DNA of 64,000 nucleotides from Nageia nagi (lineage: Eukaryota > Pinophyta), in assembly GCA_050084985.1 (NCBI GenBank), contig JBITNC010000002.1, positions 6,200,001-6,264,000 of the forward strand, in the 5' to 3' direction. The translations under genes were made by a program, and so were the position numbers. How positions within the stretch are numbered: position 1 is the stretch's first letter; each line of letters opens with the position of its first letter. The notes beneath the pieces were generated by a model, which searched no databases, had not been told where the DNA came from, and worked only from the letters and a program-made list of their open reading frames with translations. Below, piece after piece: positions 23,086-33,163 of the stretch.

Positions 23086-23379
23086 TATGCATAACGAATG
23101 ATCATGAAATAAAAATTTTCAAAATATGACAAATTGGATTTGGATTCATGGCAAAAATGTACAAAAATCGAGTATAGTAAGTGGCAAAATAAATAAATTT
23201 TTTTAAGTTGTAAAGTATTAACAAAATTATATTAATATTTAGTTTAATATAGGCATTTAAATATAATTGAAGACTACCATCTAATAATACCTTTAGAAAT
23301 TGTAAAGTAATTAAAGACAATCATCTCAACCAGTTAGGATGCATATGAGCATCTTCAAAAAAATATAGATGATTATCTT

Positions 23380-23560
23380 CACTTTCTAAAGCTCGTAAAT
23401 TTTTTTATAGGTCTCCAATTGATTTAAATGATATACCATTGGATAGATCTTGAAAATACCTTTAAAATGAGTAGTCACATGATCCTTTTTTAGCAAGTAA
23501 TGAGTTGTTAAAGGCAAAAAATGCAAATGGTCTTCTATAGTAAAATCTAGACGATCATCT
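23380..23560 (+). repeat. Copy 1 of a ~160-bp unit in alternating orientation
   Basis: Contains ACTTTCTAAAGC, GATATACCATTGGATAGAT, CCTTTAAAATGAGT and TTTTTTAGCAAG in that order. The same order appears at about 29680-29840 in direct orientation, and in reverse at 29598-29665 (partial) and 29850-29955. Confidence 0.75.
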
Positions 23561-23565
23561 GCATA

Positions 23566-23975
23566 TGTTATAATGCTACAAATATTAAAAGGGAAATATT
23601 GTAGAAATGAAATGAATATCAATTTGAAATAAAAAAATGATAACTATCTAGTGGAAATAACAAAGCATATGCTGATAAATAGAACACAAAATAGCAACAA
23701 TAAGTAGATAAGGATAGGATTTTACTAAATAGTAATAGAATCACATGTCACTTCAAGGGGGCTACCTCCTTATAACTCCAAAAGTGAAAAATAATGTTCA
23801 AGATGTATTTCTCTACACACTTATACCTATTTATAATATACTAACCCTAACCCTAATAGTAATACAAAATCAAGCCCCACCCTTATAATCACAATATTAT
23901 GATTTATAATATAGATTGATAATTTAATAAAATACTAATACTAACACTAAAATGTTAGGATGTGGGATCCTAACA
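23566..23975 (-). repeat. 3' LTR of G2
   Basis: 410 bp. On the minus strand it begins TGTTAGGATCCCACATCC and ends in ATTATAACA. A TATAAATAGG box is readable on the minus strand near 23830. A two-unit CCCTAA stretch at 23843-23854 is internal to the LTR. Confidence 0.9.
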
Positions 23976-23990
23976 TGCCACACCTCTTGG
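23976..23990 (-). other. Polypurine tract of G2
   Basis: The minus strand reads AAGAGGTGTGGCA directly before TGTTAGGATCC. Confidence 0.6.
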
Positions 23991-23994
23991 GATG

Positions 23995-24450
23995 AAGCTT
24001 TGTCCTCAAAGTTTGAAGTGTGGAAACCGTTGTTGTAGCTGATGAAGTATTTCCCATGTTGCATCTTTTGGTGCCATGTCTTGCCACTGCACAAGGACTT
24101 ATATGATGGAGCAATTATGAAGCTATTATGAATGTTGATCCAAAACTACCTTAGGTACAAATGCCATTGATCCATCCTCTACCAACTCAGGTAATTATGT
24201 TTGAAAATGAACCTCTAATCCAACCACTTTCTTGAGATAAGAGACATGAAACACTAGGTGAATCTTGGAAGAAGTAGGAAGCTTCAATTTGTATTCACCT
24301 TGGCTAATGTACTGTAACACCTTGTAGGGACCATAAAACTTTGGAGCCAATTTTTGAGGGCATTTTATTTTTAAATATTTTTGATGATAAGGTTGTAGCC
24401 TTAAAAAGACCATGTCATCTACTTGGAACTCCCTTTCCACACATTGCTGA
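23995..24450 (-). pseudogene. G2 integrase C-terminus and chromodomain remnant
   Basis: Open frame at 24440-24195: MEREFQVDDMVFLRLQPYHQ, LAPKFYGPYKVLQYISQGEY and IHLVFHVSYLKKVVG, the GPY/F module that ends chromovirus integrases. Further left, frameshifted pieces (FVPKVVLDQ, then a GKTWHQKMQHGKYF segment in another frame and FEDKASSQE) match the usual chromodomain tail of these elements. A chromodomain steers integration towards marked chromatin. Stops between the pieces show decay. Confidence 0.7.
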
Positions 24451-25330
24451 TCAACCTATTATTTCATATGGTGTTGGGCTATCTAAAGGTTATCCTTGAG
24501 CAAATAAAGAATATCATCTTGAGTAACTAAAGCTAAGTCAACTACCTAAACTTTACTAGTACTTGGAACATACAAGGTGACTATTGGTGGAGCTTGACCA
24601 TGCACTACTTCATAAGGGGTCATCTGCCTAGTAGAATGATAAGATGTATTATACCATCACTCAGCCAAGGGAAGTCATCATACCCAATGCACAAGGTATG
24701 CTAAAGAAAAACAACATAAATATGTTTCTAAACATTTATTGATAATTTTAGTCTGACCATCAATTTATAGGTGATATGCTGAGCTTATGTTTAGTTGGGT
24801 ACCTTGCAGCTTGAAATGTTCTTACCAAAAATGGCTTGTAAAAGTGGGATCATGATCATTAACAATCATCTCTGGCATGCCATGTAGTTTGAAATTTGTA
24901 TCCAAGAATAATTATGCCATGGTCACTACCTTGTAGGGATGAGCTAATGAATTAAAATGAGCATATTTGGATAACTAATCAACCACCACTAGAATAACTA
25001 ATTTACCATTGGATTTAGGAAGGCCTTCAATGAAATCCATTGAGATATCAATCCATGTACGAGTAGGTATGGGAAGAGGTTGAAGGAGTCCCAGAGAACC
25101 CATTGTCTCACCCTTTTGTCATTGAAACACATCATAAGCTACCACAAACTGCTTGATATCCAATTTCATACCTACCCAATAGAATGACCATGCCACTCAC
25201 TTATAAGTTTTCAAAAATTTATCATGTCCTATTTGTATATGTGGAATGCAATTCAGCAAGTATTTTTTATTTACATTTTGAAGGAGATGGTAACAAAATT
25301 TGACCTTTGAATCTCAAAATATCATCATGC
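24451..25330 (-). pseudogene. G2 integrase core
   Basis: Minus-strand pieces read [19 protein letters not shown]-like text, then LHGMPEMIVNDHDPTFTSHF, SAYHPQIDGQTKIINKCLET and YNTSYHSTRQMTPYEVVHGQ. These give the central Asp (VNDHDPTF) and the SAYHPQxDGQTEVxNR block, in which the catalytic Glu position now reads Lys. Frameshifts and stops are frequent. The core is present here, unlike in G3. Confidence 0.7.
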
Positions 25331-25474
25331 CATGTGTGGTATGGTTTACTCATGGGGTCTTGAGTGATTTGTTTTAACCATTCTTGGGTGGAGCTATCCT
25401 TTACCCACTCTTATTTAGCTTTATCAAACTATTGAGGAATAGGAGACAAAAGAGCTTGCAATGCTACTTGATCT

Positions 25475-26029
25475 TCAAATTTTTTGGATAGAGAGTCGAC
25501 AACCACTCTCTTTACCTTTATGGTATACTATATCATAATCATACCCCAATAGTTTGGTCACCCATTTTTGTTGCTCAGGCATAGAAATGCATTGCTCAAT
25601 GAAAAATTTCAAACTATGATGATTCATGAGGATGATGAAATGGTGACCAATGAGATATGGTCTCCAACATTGAACTGCATGGATTATGGCAAGCATTTCT
25701 TTTTTATGAGTGTATTTACCTAAAGTTTTACCAGAGAGTACTCTACTAGCGAACACCAAGGGATGCCCCTCCTGCATCAATACTACCTCGATTCCTACTC
25801 CATAAGCATCACTTTCTATCACAAAGGTTTTAGAAAAATCTAGCATTGCTAATATTGAGATGGTACACATTGCCTCCTTGAGCTTAAGGAAAGCTGCCTC
25901 AGCTTGAGGGGACCATTGGAATGCATTCTTTTTCAATAACATGGTTAGAGGTGCTACAATCTTGCCATAATCCTTCACAAATTTCCTATAATAGCCTGTC
26001 AACCCCAAGAATCCTTGAAGACTTTTCAA
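25475..26029 (-). pseudogene. G2 RNase H
   Basis: 184 open codons: SLQGFLGLTGYYRKFVKDYG, then FVIESDAYGVGIEVVLMQEG (the first catalytic Asp region; the family has DASxxGIGAVL), LVFASRVLSGKTLGKYTHKK, EMLAIIHAVQCWRPYLIGHH and LGYDYDIVYHKGKESG. The DALSRR end is frameshifted. It lies in the normal place after RT. Confidence 0.85.
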
Positions 26030-26050
26030 AGATGTAGGAATAGACCAGTT

Positions 26051-26763
26051 CTACATGTTAGTAATCTTTTGTGGATCCACCTTAACTCCCTCTTTGGATA
26101 TAATATGGCCTAAGTAGTCAATTTCCCTCTTGTTGAATGAATATTTTGATTTTTTTGCATATAGCTGGTGTTCCTTCAAAATTTGTAAGTTTTGGTCAAC
26201 ATGTGCCATATGTTCTAACCATGTCTTACTGTAGATCAAGATATCATCAAAGAAAACTAAAATGAGCTTCCTCAAAAATAGATGAAACACCTAATTTTTA
26301 AACTTTGAAATGTGGATGGAGCATTTGTGAGGCCAAAAGGCATGAATAGGAACTCATAATGACCTTCATGGGTGTAAAATGCAATTTTTGGTATATCCTC
26401 CTCCATGAGGTGGATTTGGTGATACCTAGATTGTAGGTCCAACTTGGAAAAATATCTTGCCCCATGTAGTTCATCCAACTTGGAAAAATATCTTGCCCCA
26501 TGTAGTTCATCCAATAATTCATCAATGATTGGTATGGGAAATTTGTCCTTAATGGTAATTTTGTTGAGGGCCCTAAAATCCATACACATATGCCATGAAC
26601 CATCTTTCTTACAAACCAATATAATTGGAGAAGAATATGGGCTTATGCTAGGTTGGATTACTCCTACATCCAATAGTTCCTTAACTAATTTTTCAATTTC
26701 ATTTTTTTGTAAACAAGGATATCGATAAGGATGAATGTTTGGTGGGTGACTTTTTGGCACCAA
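26051..26763 (-). pseudogene. G2 reverse transcriptase
   Basis: Reads [74 protein letters not shown] and then, after a frameshift near 26290, [20 protein letters not shown]. The FFDD catalytic motif is intact. A 36-bp exact tandem duplication (26441-26476 and 26477-26512) repeats the [12 protein letters not shown] segment in frame. The duplication lies in the palm region and would be expected to disturb folding. Confidence 0.85.
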
Positions 26764-26976
26764 CTAGATAGTATGATCATGTGATTGCTAGGGTGGTAAC
26801 CCCATTGGTTCCTTAAAGTTACTTACATGATTACTTAATATGGGCTATAGATCCTTAGGCTCTATGAATTTAGATTCGATGATTGATAAAGAGTATAACT
26901 ATTATAGCATCCCTTTTCTAATTTTTCATAGGATCTTTTCCGTGCAATGTGAGCTCATAATTTGTACAATTCCACC

Positions 26977-27460
26977 CTATAATCCCTTAAGAGTATGCTC
27001 TTGTTTGTCTATCTTGAAGGTCATCCATAGCTCTATAAAATTCCACTGCATGGTGCCTAAAGTCCTTAGCCATTGTACCCATAAAACTATATCACATCCC
27101 TCAAGTGGTAAAGCATTCATGTCGCTTTTCAAATTATAGTGGTCCATGCTTAGTTTAACATTATGACATGTGCCTTTACATGCTATTTTTCTTCCATTAC
27201 CAAACATAACCTCAAAATTATTTGTAGGGTGGATATAACATTCAAGTGGATCAATGAAATTATGAGTACTTCCCAAATCCAACAATATTATGAGAGGGTG
27301 CTTTTTAAAAAACCCTTTGACCTTTATAGTTTGAGGGGTAGTAATTCTTGCTAATGCATTGTAAGAGATAATCAGGACCTCCTCATCTAGAATTTCCTCT
27401 GTAGCCTCTTCAGGTGCACTCTCATATGCCTCCTCACTAAGAGCATCAACATCAAGCAAA
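26977..27460 (-). pseudogene. G2 aspartic protease
   Basis: 160 open codons: ISYNALARITTPQTIKVKGF, LIILLDLGSTHNFIDPLECY and GCDIVLWVQWLRTLGTMQWN, matching the retropepsin-like domain of chromoviruses. The catalytic Asp-Ser-Gly reads Asp-Leu-Gly, so it is probably inactive. Confidence 0.8.
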
Positions 27461-27469
27461 TATTACTTT

Positions 27470-28413
27470 TTTTGAGTACAACAAGCACCACAAATAAATT
27501 TCTCATCACAATTATAGCAAAAACCCTTCTTTAAATGCTCTTCCATTTCCTCCAACATCAACTTCTTAGTTTGCATTATGCAATTCGATGGTGGGGCACT
27601 TGTGTTATTAGAGGAATGGGAAATATTATGTTTTTTTAGGAATGGGGGTATTACATTTCATTGATGAGCACTGACTTTATCTTCAATGAGCTTTACCAAA
27701 GCAATAGCATCCATCATAGTTTTGGGATTAAACATTTTGACCTCTAGTTTAATTTCTTCCTTTAATCCATTGATAAAATAACTTACGAAAAATACATCAT
27801 CCAACCTTTCTATGTGATTTGCCAATTTTTCAAATTGATTTTGTTAGTCTTTGACTGTTGGAGTTTGACATAACTTGGTCAATACCCCTATGAAATCTTC
27901 ATAGTCACTAGGACCAAAATGAATCAATAATTATTAAGTAAATTTATCCCATGAAGGAGCAAGATGCATTTTTGAGTACCATTGGTGCCATTGGAGAGCC
28001 TCACGATCCAAATCAAAAGTTGCCATGTGCACCTTCAAATCCTTTAGAATTTGGTTTAATGTGAAATACTATTCGAGCTTATAAATCCATCTAGTGGGAT
28101 CATCTCCATCAAATCAAAGAAAATCTAATTTGGTTGTGTAGGGAAGAATGAAACCACCTTGTTGGCCCTGAAAGTTATGATGATACCCCTATGGATTTCC
28201 TAAATGACCTAATTGCTATGAATTGGATCCATTGTTGGTATGACTAAGACTTAGTTGGACACTATCACATTTACTATCAAGGGTTTGTATTTATCAAATT
28301 TCTACCCTGAATGTATTGGTAAGTGTATCTACCATTTGCTAGATCATAGTTTGAAATTTCATCATGGTAGGATTAGCTTGTGCTTTTGTTTGGGATCTTG
28401 TCTTAGGTGCCAT
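27470..28413 (-). pseudogene. G2 gag
   Basis: Begins at ATG 28411-28413 (MAPKTRSQTKAQANPT). It shows LDFL, a stop, FDGDDPTRWIYKLE, FDLDREALQWHQWYSKMHLA, FGPSDYEDFIGVLTKLCQT and VSYFINGLKEEIKLEVKMFN, the plant retrotransposon gag capsid pattern. It ends in a degenerate zinc knuckle, CYNCDEKFICGACC, where the expected His is lost. Three or more stops are present. Confidence 0.8.
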
Positions 28414-29170
28414 TTTTGAAAAATACTATTTTTGAAGCTATTATTTTTGGAAATTGCTATTTTTAGAAAGTGCCCAAAAAAGTGTATGGGTGTAATATAT
28501 CAAATGATCAACTCAAGAAGATGATCACAATGGGCTAGGTCTCTCGATGATGATTTTTGGACTCTCAAACTCTTTTTTTTTATGTCTATGGGTCTATTTG
28601 CTTTTGTTAACAACTACTGATATAGTACAGATTTTTAGTTATTTAGCTCTAAAGTTTTTGCTACCTCTAAACTACTATTTTTGGTGGCTCTGAAAAATTG
28701 CATGTCATACATTTTGCTTCCCAAATCAAGGTTTTTTGTGTGAAGGAATGATTCTAGGGTAAGGATTATCTACTTTGTAGGCTTGTTTAAACACCTTTCC
28801 TATCCAACTTTTGCAAGGAAAGAGGCTACGGAGATGGCTTCTATGATAAGTAACTTTCCAATGGCACTTGCTAGTGCACTATAGTTTATAGATGGCTGAT
28901 ACAACTTCTTACTTAGTTTCCATTTATAGCCTAGATAGTCTTTGATATACCTTTCGATACGTGGAGTCCAATTCAATGTAGGGTTTTATCTAAGGCTTGG
29001 GTATTGGTGTAGAGTTTTTTGCACCTCACTTCACACATAGCTTTATGGGAAAGTGTGCTTAGCTTAAAATGATAGATCCTCTTGGATATTTTAAAACCTT
29101 TGATATAAGGTTTCTAGCTTATACCTCTAAGAAATTCTTTTTCCTACAGCAAAATGGCCCTAGAAAGAGA
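28414..29170 (-). other. G2 5' leader between primer binding site and gag
   Basis: Untranslated leader of the element, with no ORF. Its part at about 28984-29092 resembles blocks at 45465-45550 and 58850-58950, which share an ACTTTATGGGTAAGTGT-like core. Confidence 0.6.
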
Positions 29171-29180
29171 TCTGATACCA
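29171..29180 (-). other. G2 primer binding site
   Basis: The minus strand reads TGGTATCAGA two bases after the LTR end, complementary to the 3' end of initiator methionine tRNA. Confidence 0.85.
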
Positions 29181-29182
29181 AA

Positions 29183-29592
29183 TGTTATGATGCTACAAAT
29201 ATGAAAAGGGAAATATTGTAAAAATGAAATTAATATCAATTTGAAATAGAAAAATGATAACTATCTAGTGGAAATAATATAGCATGTGCTAATAAATAGA
29301 ACACGAAATAGCAATAATAAGCAAATAAGGATAGGACTTGACTGAATAGTAACAAAATCATATGTCACTTTGAGGGGGCTACCTCCTTACAACTCTAAAA
29401 GTGAAAAATAATGTTCAATATGCATTTCTCCACACACTTCTACCTATTTATATTAAACTAATCCTAACCATAATAGTAATACAAAATCGGGGTCCACCCT
29501 TACAATCACAATATTACAGTTTACAATATAGGTCGATAATTTAATAAAATACTAATACTAACACTAAAATGTTATGATGTGGGATCCTAATA
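29183..29592 (-). repeat. 5' LTR of G2
   Basis: 410 bp, partner of 23566-23975. It differs at scattered sites; for example its outer end reads TAATA where the partner has TAACA. A TATAAATAGG-type box is present on the minus strand near 29445. Confidence 0.9.
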
Positions 29593-29597
29593 GCATA

Positions 29598-29955
29598 AGG
29601 TCTTTTAGAGATCTATCTAATGGTATATCAACCTGTAAAAAATGTTATGGGCTATAGAAATTGATAAAAATAAATCAATCACTTTCTAAAGCCCATAAAT
29701 TTTTTTATAGGTCTCATATCCATGCAAATGATATACCATTGGATAGATATTGAAAAGACCTTTAAAATGAGTGGTCACATGACACTTTTTTAGCAAGGAA
29801 TTAGTCATCAAAGGTATAAAAATGCAAATGATCTTTTGCACTTTTATGCCTTTGAAAACCACTTCTTTTAAAGGTCTTTTTGAGATCTATCCAATGGTAT
29901 ATCATTCACATTAGTTAGAGACCTCTAAAAACATTTATGGGCTATAGAAAGTGAT
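29598..29955. repeat. Alternating inverted repeats (copies 2-4)
   Basis: 29598-29665 is inverted, 29680-29840 is direct and 29850-29955 is inverted relative to the unit at 23380-23560. Adjacent copies can fold into hairpins with arms of roughly 70-110 bp. Before G2 inserted, copy 1 lay directly next to copy 2, so the locus was a chain of two back-to-back palindromes. Confidence 0.75.
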
Positions 29956-30256
29956 GAGCATTTGTAATATTAAGGAGATGATCATATGCAATCCTTAGAT
30001 GATGAGAATTTGCAACCCTTAGGTGATGATCATCTACATACCTTAGGTGATGAGTATCTATAATCTTTAGGTGACAAGCATTTGCAATCTTTAGAAGATG
30101 AGTGTCTGCAATATTTAGGTGATGATCATCTATAATCTTTAGGTGATGATCATCTGCAATCTTTAGGTGATGAGCATATGCAATCTTTAGATGAAAATCA
30201 TTTATAAGCTTTAGGTGAAGAGCGTCTGCAATCTTTAGGTGATGAGCATTTGTAAT
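29956..30256 (+). repeat. 24-bp minisatellite
   Basis: About 12 copies of GATGATCATCTGCAATCTTTAGGT with variants (GATGAGCATTTGCAATCT, GACAAGCATTTGCAATCT and others). The period is 24 bp, a multiple of three. One frame gives an eight-residue periodic peptide (GDDHLQSL-like) with three or so stops. Confidence 0.9.
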
Positions 30257-30621
30257 TCCTTAAAAATGTAAAATGATCATCTAATCAAAGCAATTTGATT
30301 GCTCTACAAGTTGAGAACTAGATATTTTGGTATATCTAATTGAATCTCATAAACTTTATATATAGGGTATTATTGGCAATTTCATCAATAAATAGCAATT
30401 TTTTTTTTTAATTTTCAAGGCAATTTCTTACAAAAATATAGGAGTTATAGGTGACTATTTGCACTTATCTTTATAAAAAAAAATTAAAATATTGGCAAAC
30501 TGACCCATAATTATTTTTATTCCTCAAAAATTTGGGCTAAATGGTGAAATTCAAGGTTTGGATATTCAAAATATTTAAATATACAAAACCCTATATTAGC
30601 CGATTGATGAATATTCACAAC
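30257..30621. other. Right end of insertion X, no gene
   Basis: AT-rich, with A/T runs near 30391 and 30476. No ORF or known motif. Confidence 0.5.
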
Positions 30622-30632
30622 TATGCATAACG

Positions 30633-31390
30633 TTGATTTAGATTTGGATCTCACTTTATATTTTTTTTGGATTGAATTTTGGTATATTTCTATATTCCTT
30701 CCTCTATTATCAATAGTTTAATTCATGCTAGATGTTTCTTGCATTATTTTCCTCCACAACATCATCAAACACTAACTTGTTAGAATTAGAAGTAGAATTA
30801 CTCATAACCATGACCAAGTTATTCCAGCTTTTAGGTAAAGAGCATAAAATCATTAAGGCTCTAATTTTATCATCAAAATATAAACTCATTGAATACAACT
30901 AATTATTAATATAAATAATTAATAATGCAACTAATTACTAATAATATTAGATTCATTTAAATGGAACATAACAGATCTACCTTCACTCATTTGCATATTA
31001 AATAACCTTTTCATTAAAATTACCTTATTAGAAGTTGATGGTTTTTCACATGTCTTGGCCAAAAACTCCATGAGGGCTTATGTAGTATTTTCTTTGGATA
31101 TGTTGAAGGCAACAATATCTCCAAGACATAGTCTTATCATACTTAATGCCTTTCTATCCAAGATATCCCACTCTTCATGTGACATAGTTGAAGGTTTCTT
31201 TGTCTTTCCCTCAAGACATAAAAAATACCCTTATGGTATAAGTATTCCTACATTTGCATCTTACCAAACTAAGAATTATGGACATTAAAATTTTCCACCT
31301 TGAACTTCCTATCTTCTTCCATTGGTCCTAATTAATATAAAAAAATTATTTTTTATTAAGTACCTAACAAAAATAAAACTTTGACACCAA
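30633..31390 (-). pseudogene. Copia B gag remnant and primer-binding-site-like end
   Basis: The minus-strand frames read MEEDRKFKVENFNVH, then MSHEEWDILDRKALSMIRLC, LGDIVAFNISKENTT, ASNKVILMKRLFNMQMSEGR and KSWNNLVMVMSNSTSNSNKL. This is the UBN2-type gag of copia elements (TMSDEEWxxLDRKALxxIRLCL...). At the upstream edge the minus strand has TTGGTGTCAAAG near 31381-31392, a decayed methionine-tRNA primer site. The LTR that should follow is absent, replaced by LINE sequence. Stops and an AT-rich insertion near 30895-30950 disrupt it. Confidence 0.75.
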
Positions 31391-31592
31391 TTATTAGGTT
31401 ATACTACTTTTATATGAAATTTGGGAAAATTTGGTTACACTAATTGTAGAAGAAACTTACTAAATGGAGCTAGTCGATTCCTAGTGTTTAGATAGGCAAT
31501 TTATCTTGTTAGAGGTAGTAATCCACTCCTCCTTTATCACCATTAGATAGAGTTGTTATTATGTTCAATGGGTTATAATTCTACTTAAATTT
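31391..31592 (-). pseudogene. LINE ORF1 fragment (downstream part)
   Basis: Continuation of 37085-37760 once element G3 is removed: MDWKF at the G3 border runs into NGDKGG followed by frameshifted text resembling GWTTTSNK. It is short and weak on its own; the call depends on continuity with the other side. Confidence 0.45.
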
Positions 31593-31899
31593 TGTTAGGT
31601 CCCTATACTACTCACATAGCCCATATATTGTTATTATGTGTCCCATAGAAGCCCACTATGGTTATTGTTATTCCCTTACATTATTATTGTTATGTTGGCT
31701 AGTCTCCTTTCATTGTAGTGGCAACCCTTGGACTCCATATATATACTAAGGAGGTATTATCATTTGTATAGTCTATTGTTGTGTATTTGATGTAATGTAA
31801 ATGAGGTTTCCCCCTCAAAGTGGCTTATTATTACTGATTTTATCTCTTATTCAAGGCATTGAGCTCTTTCTCTTGTGATTTTATGCTTGGTTCATAACA
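31593..31899 (+). repeat. 5' LTR of G3
   Basis: Begins TGTTAGGTCCCTATAC and ends TTGGTTCATAACA. TATATATAC at 31738-31746 is a likely TATA box. Confidence 0.92.
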
Positions 31900-31901
31900 T
31901 T

Positions 31902-31913
31902 TGGTATCAGAGC
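31902..31913 (+). other. G3 primer binding site
   Basis: TGGTATCAGAGC, two bases after the LTR, complementary to the initiator methionine tRNA 3' end. Confidence 0.92.
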
Positions 31914-33163
31914 AGATGATTCTATAGTTTCATTGCTCAAAATTAGTCATCGTGGCATTTTCACTACCAATTTACTTTTTAAAAGGTTTCAAATCTTCAA
32001 TTTATTGGGTTTTTATAAGACATACTGAATAAGTTTCAATTCAAATTTCAGCTCCTAATTCACTATATTTTGCAAGTTAAACTTGGGGAAAGTTAGGGTT
32101 TGTGACTAGTCTCAAAAGTAGGTTAGAAATAGTTGTTCTGGCTAAAAAGTGTATATCTAAAGTTTTACAGCTCCAAACTTTGTGAAACCTATTGTATTGG
32201 TTAGGATACAGATTGAATTTTATTTGGTACAATTTTCAAGGTTTGGGAATAGATAGGTGACATGTGGCACTTCGTACAAAATTTGCTCTTCTAAAAAATC
32301 CAAAAATTAGCACATTTTGGGAAAGTTGCAGCCAATTCCTCTTGGAATATTAGAATTTTATGAAACCTATGGAATTGAAAATAAGACATCTAAGGATACC
32401 ACAAGTAGAAATTTTAGACTCTAAAGGGCTAAAATTTTAGATTTACATCAGTTGGAAGGTTAGATAATAGAATAGTCTCCAAATCACGATTTAAAAAGGT
32501 ACAATTTTTTTTAAATTTGCATATATTTTAATTGGAAGGTCTATATGGGGTGATTCAAAAGCTATTGGAAAGATAGATTTGTTTTAGCATATTTAAACAT
32601 AGAAGCTATTGTTACTTTGCCAGCATTGCATCCCAAGGAATTATGGTCTCCTACAACGTACTCACAGTATATCACTTAGGCCACTGTTGGATTCTCTCAT
32701 GTACCTTTGAGTATATAGAGAGGCCATCATGCTCATGCATGTACATGGTATATAGATAGGTCCTTTAGGATTCTCTCATTTACCATGAGTATATTAGCAA
32801 GAGCCCTTTTTGAACGGTTATGCATTAGACAGCACTATCACAGATTTGAGCTCCCATGTACCTTGCGTATATAGGGAGACCCCCTAGAATCTTGAAACCA
32901 ACCAAGTTAACCTTTTGACTATCCTTTTTTTTCAATACACCAATAATAGCACTCAGGGAGACTACCCACACATACTAAAAGTTAGTCGAGTAGTATGGCC
33001 AAGGGTACAATCTATCCTCTTTGGTTGGAGCTCTAAAATATTAGGCCGAGTACTATTGTTGGACCCTACGGTATATCATGGTTTGTGAGAACTGGACACT
33101 CCTATGAGGACCTTTGACTAAACCATTTGGGAAATTCCTACTCCACAATAATACTTAGTCAAA
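31914..33163 (+). other. G3 5' leader
   Basis: A 1.25-kb untranslated leader with no ORF of note. Near 32695-32780 and 32845-32880 there are repeated TCTCATGTACCTTGAGTATATAG-like phrases (cut short here), a loose internal repeat. Confidence 0.55.

Larger units (their letters stand above)
23566..29592 (-). mobile_element. Chromovirus-type Ty3/gypsy element G2, complete borders
   Basis: A 6,027-bp minus-strand element with 410-bp LTRs at each end, flanked by a perfect 5-bp target duplication GCATA (23561-23565, 29593-29597). The order on the minus strand is LTR, primer binding site, leader, gag, protease, RT, RNase H, integrase, chromodomain remnant, polypurine tract, LTR, which is the usual chromovirus plan. 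All domains are present but interrupted by several stops and indels, so it is structurally complete yet not autonomous. It inserted into X. Confidence 0.9.
23097..30621. mobile_element. Insertion X in copia B, itself split by element G2
   Basis: Flanked by an identical 11-bp direct repeat TATGCATAACG (23086-23096 and 30622-30632). The two copia halves join sensibly in frame order if X and one repeat copy are removed. Without G2 and its target duplication, X is about 1.49 kb. It has no protein-like frame, no obvious long terminal inverted repeats and no LTRs. It holds alternating inverted repeats and a 24-bp minisatellite. An 11-bp duplication would fit a Mutator-like transposon, but the ends give no second line of support. 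Confidence 0.5.

Noticed and set aside
23097-23120. Possible terminal inverted repeat of X
   Set aside because: The left end and the reverse complement of the right end share only short AT-rich words.
23843-23860. CCCTAACCCTAA resembling plant telomere repeat
   Set aside because: Only about two units, inside the G2 LTR; no longer array.
26444-26728. 94-codon plus-strand ORF
   Set aside because: Antisense shadow of the G2 RT, including its 36-bp duplication.
31902-31913. Sequence complementary to initiator tRNA, considered as a tRNA gene
   Set aside because: Only the 3'-end complement is present, next to an LTR; it is a primer binding site. No tRNA cloverleaf was seen in the window.
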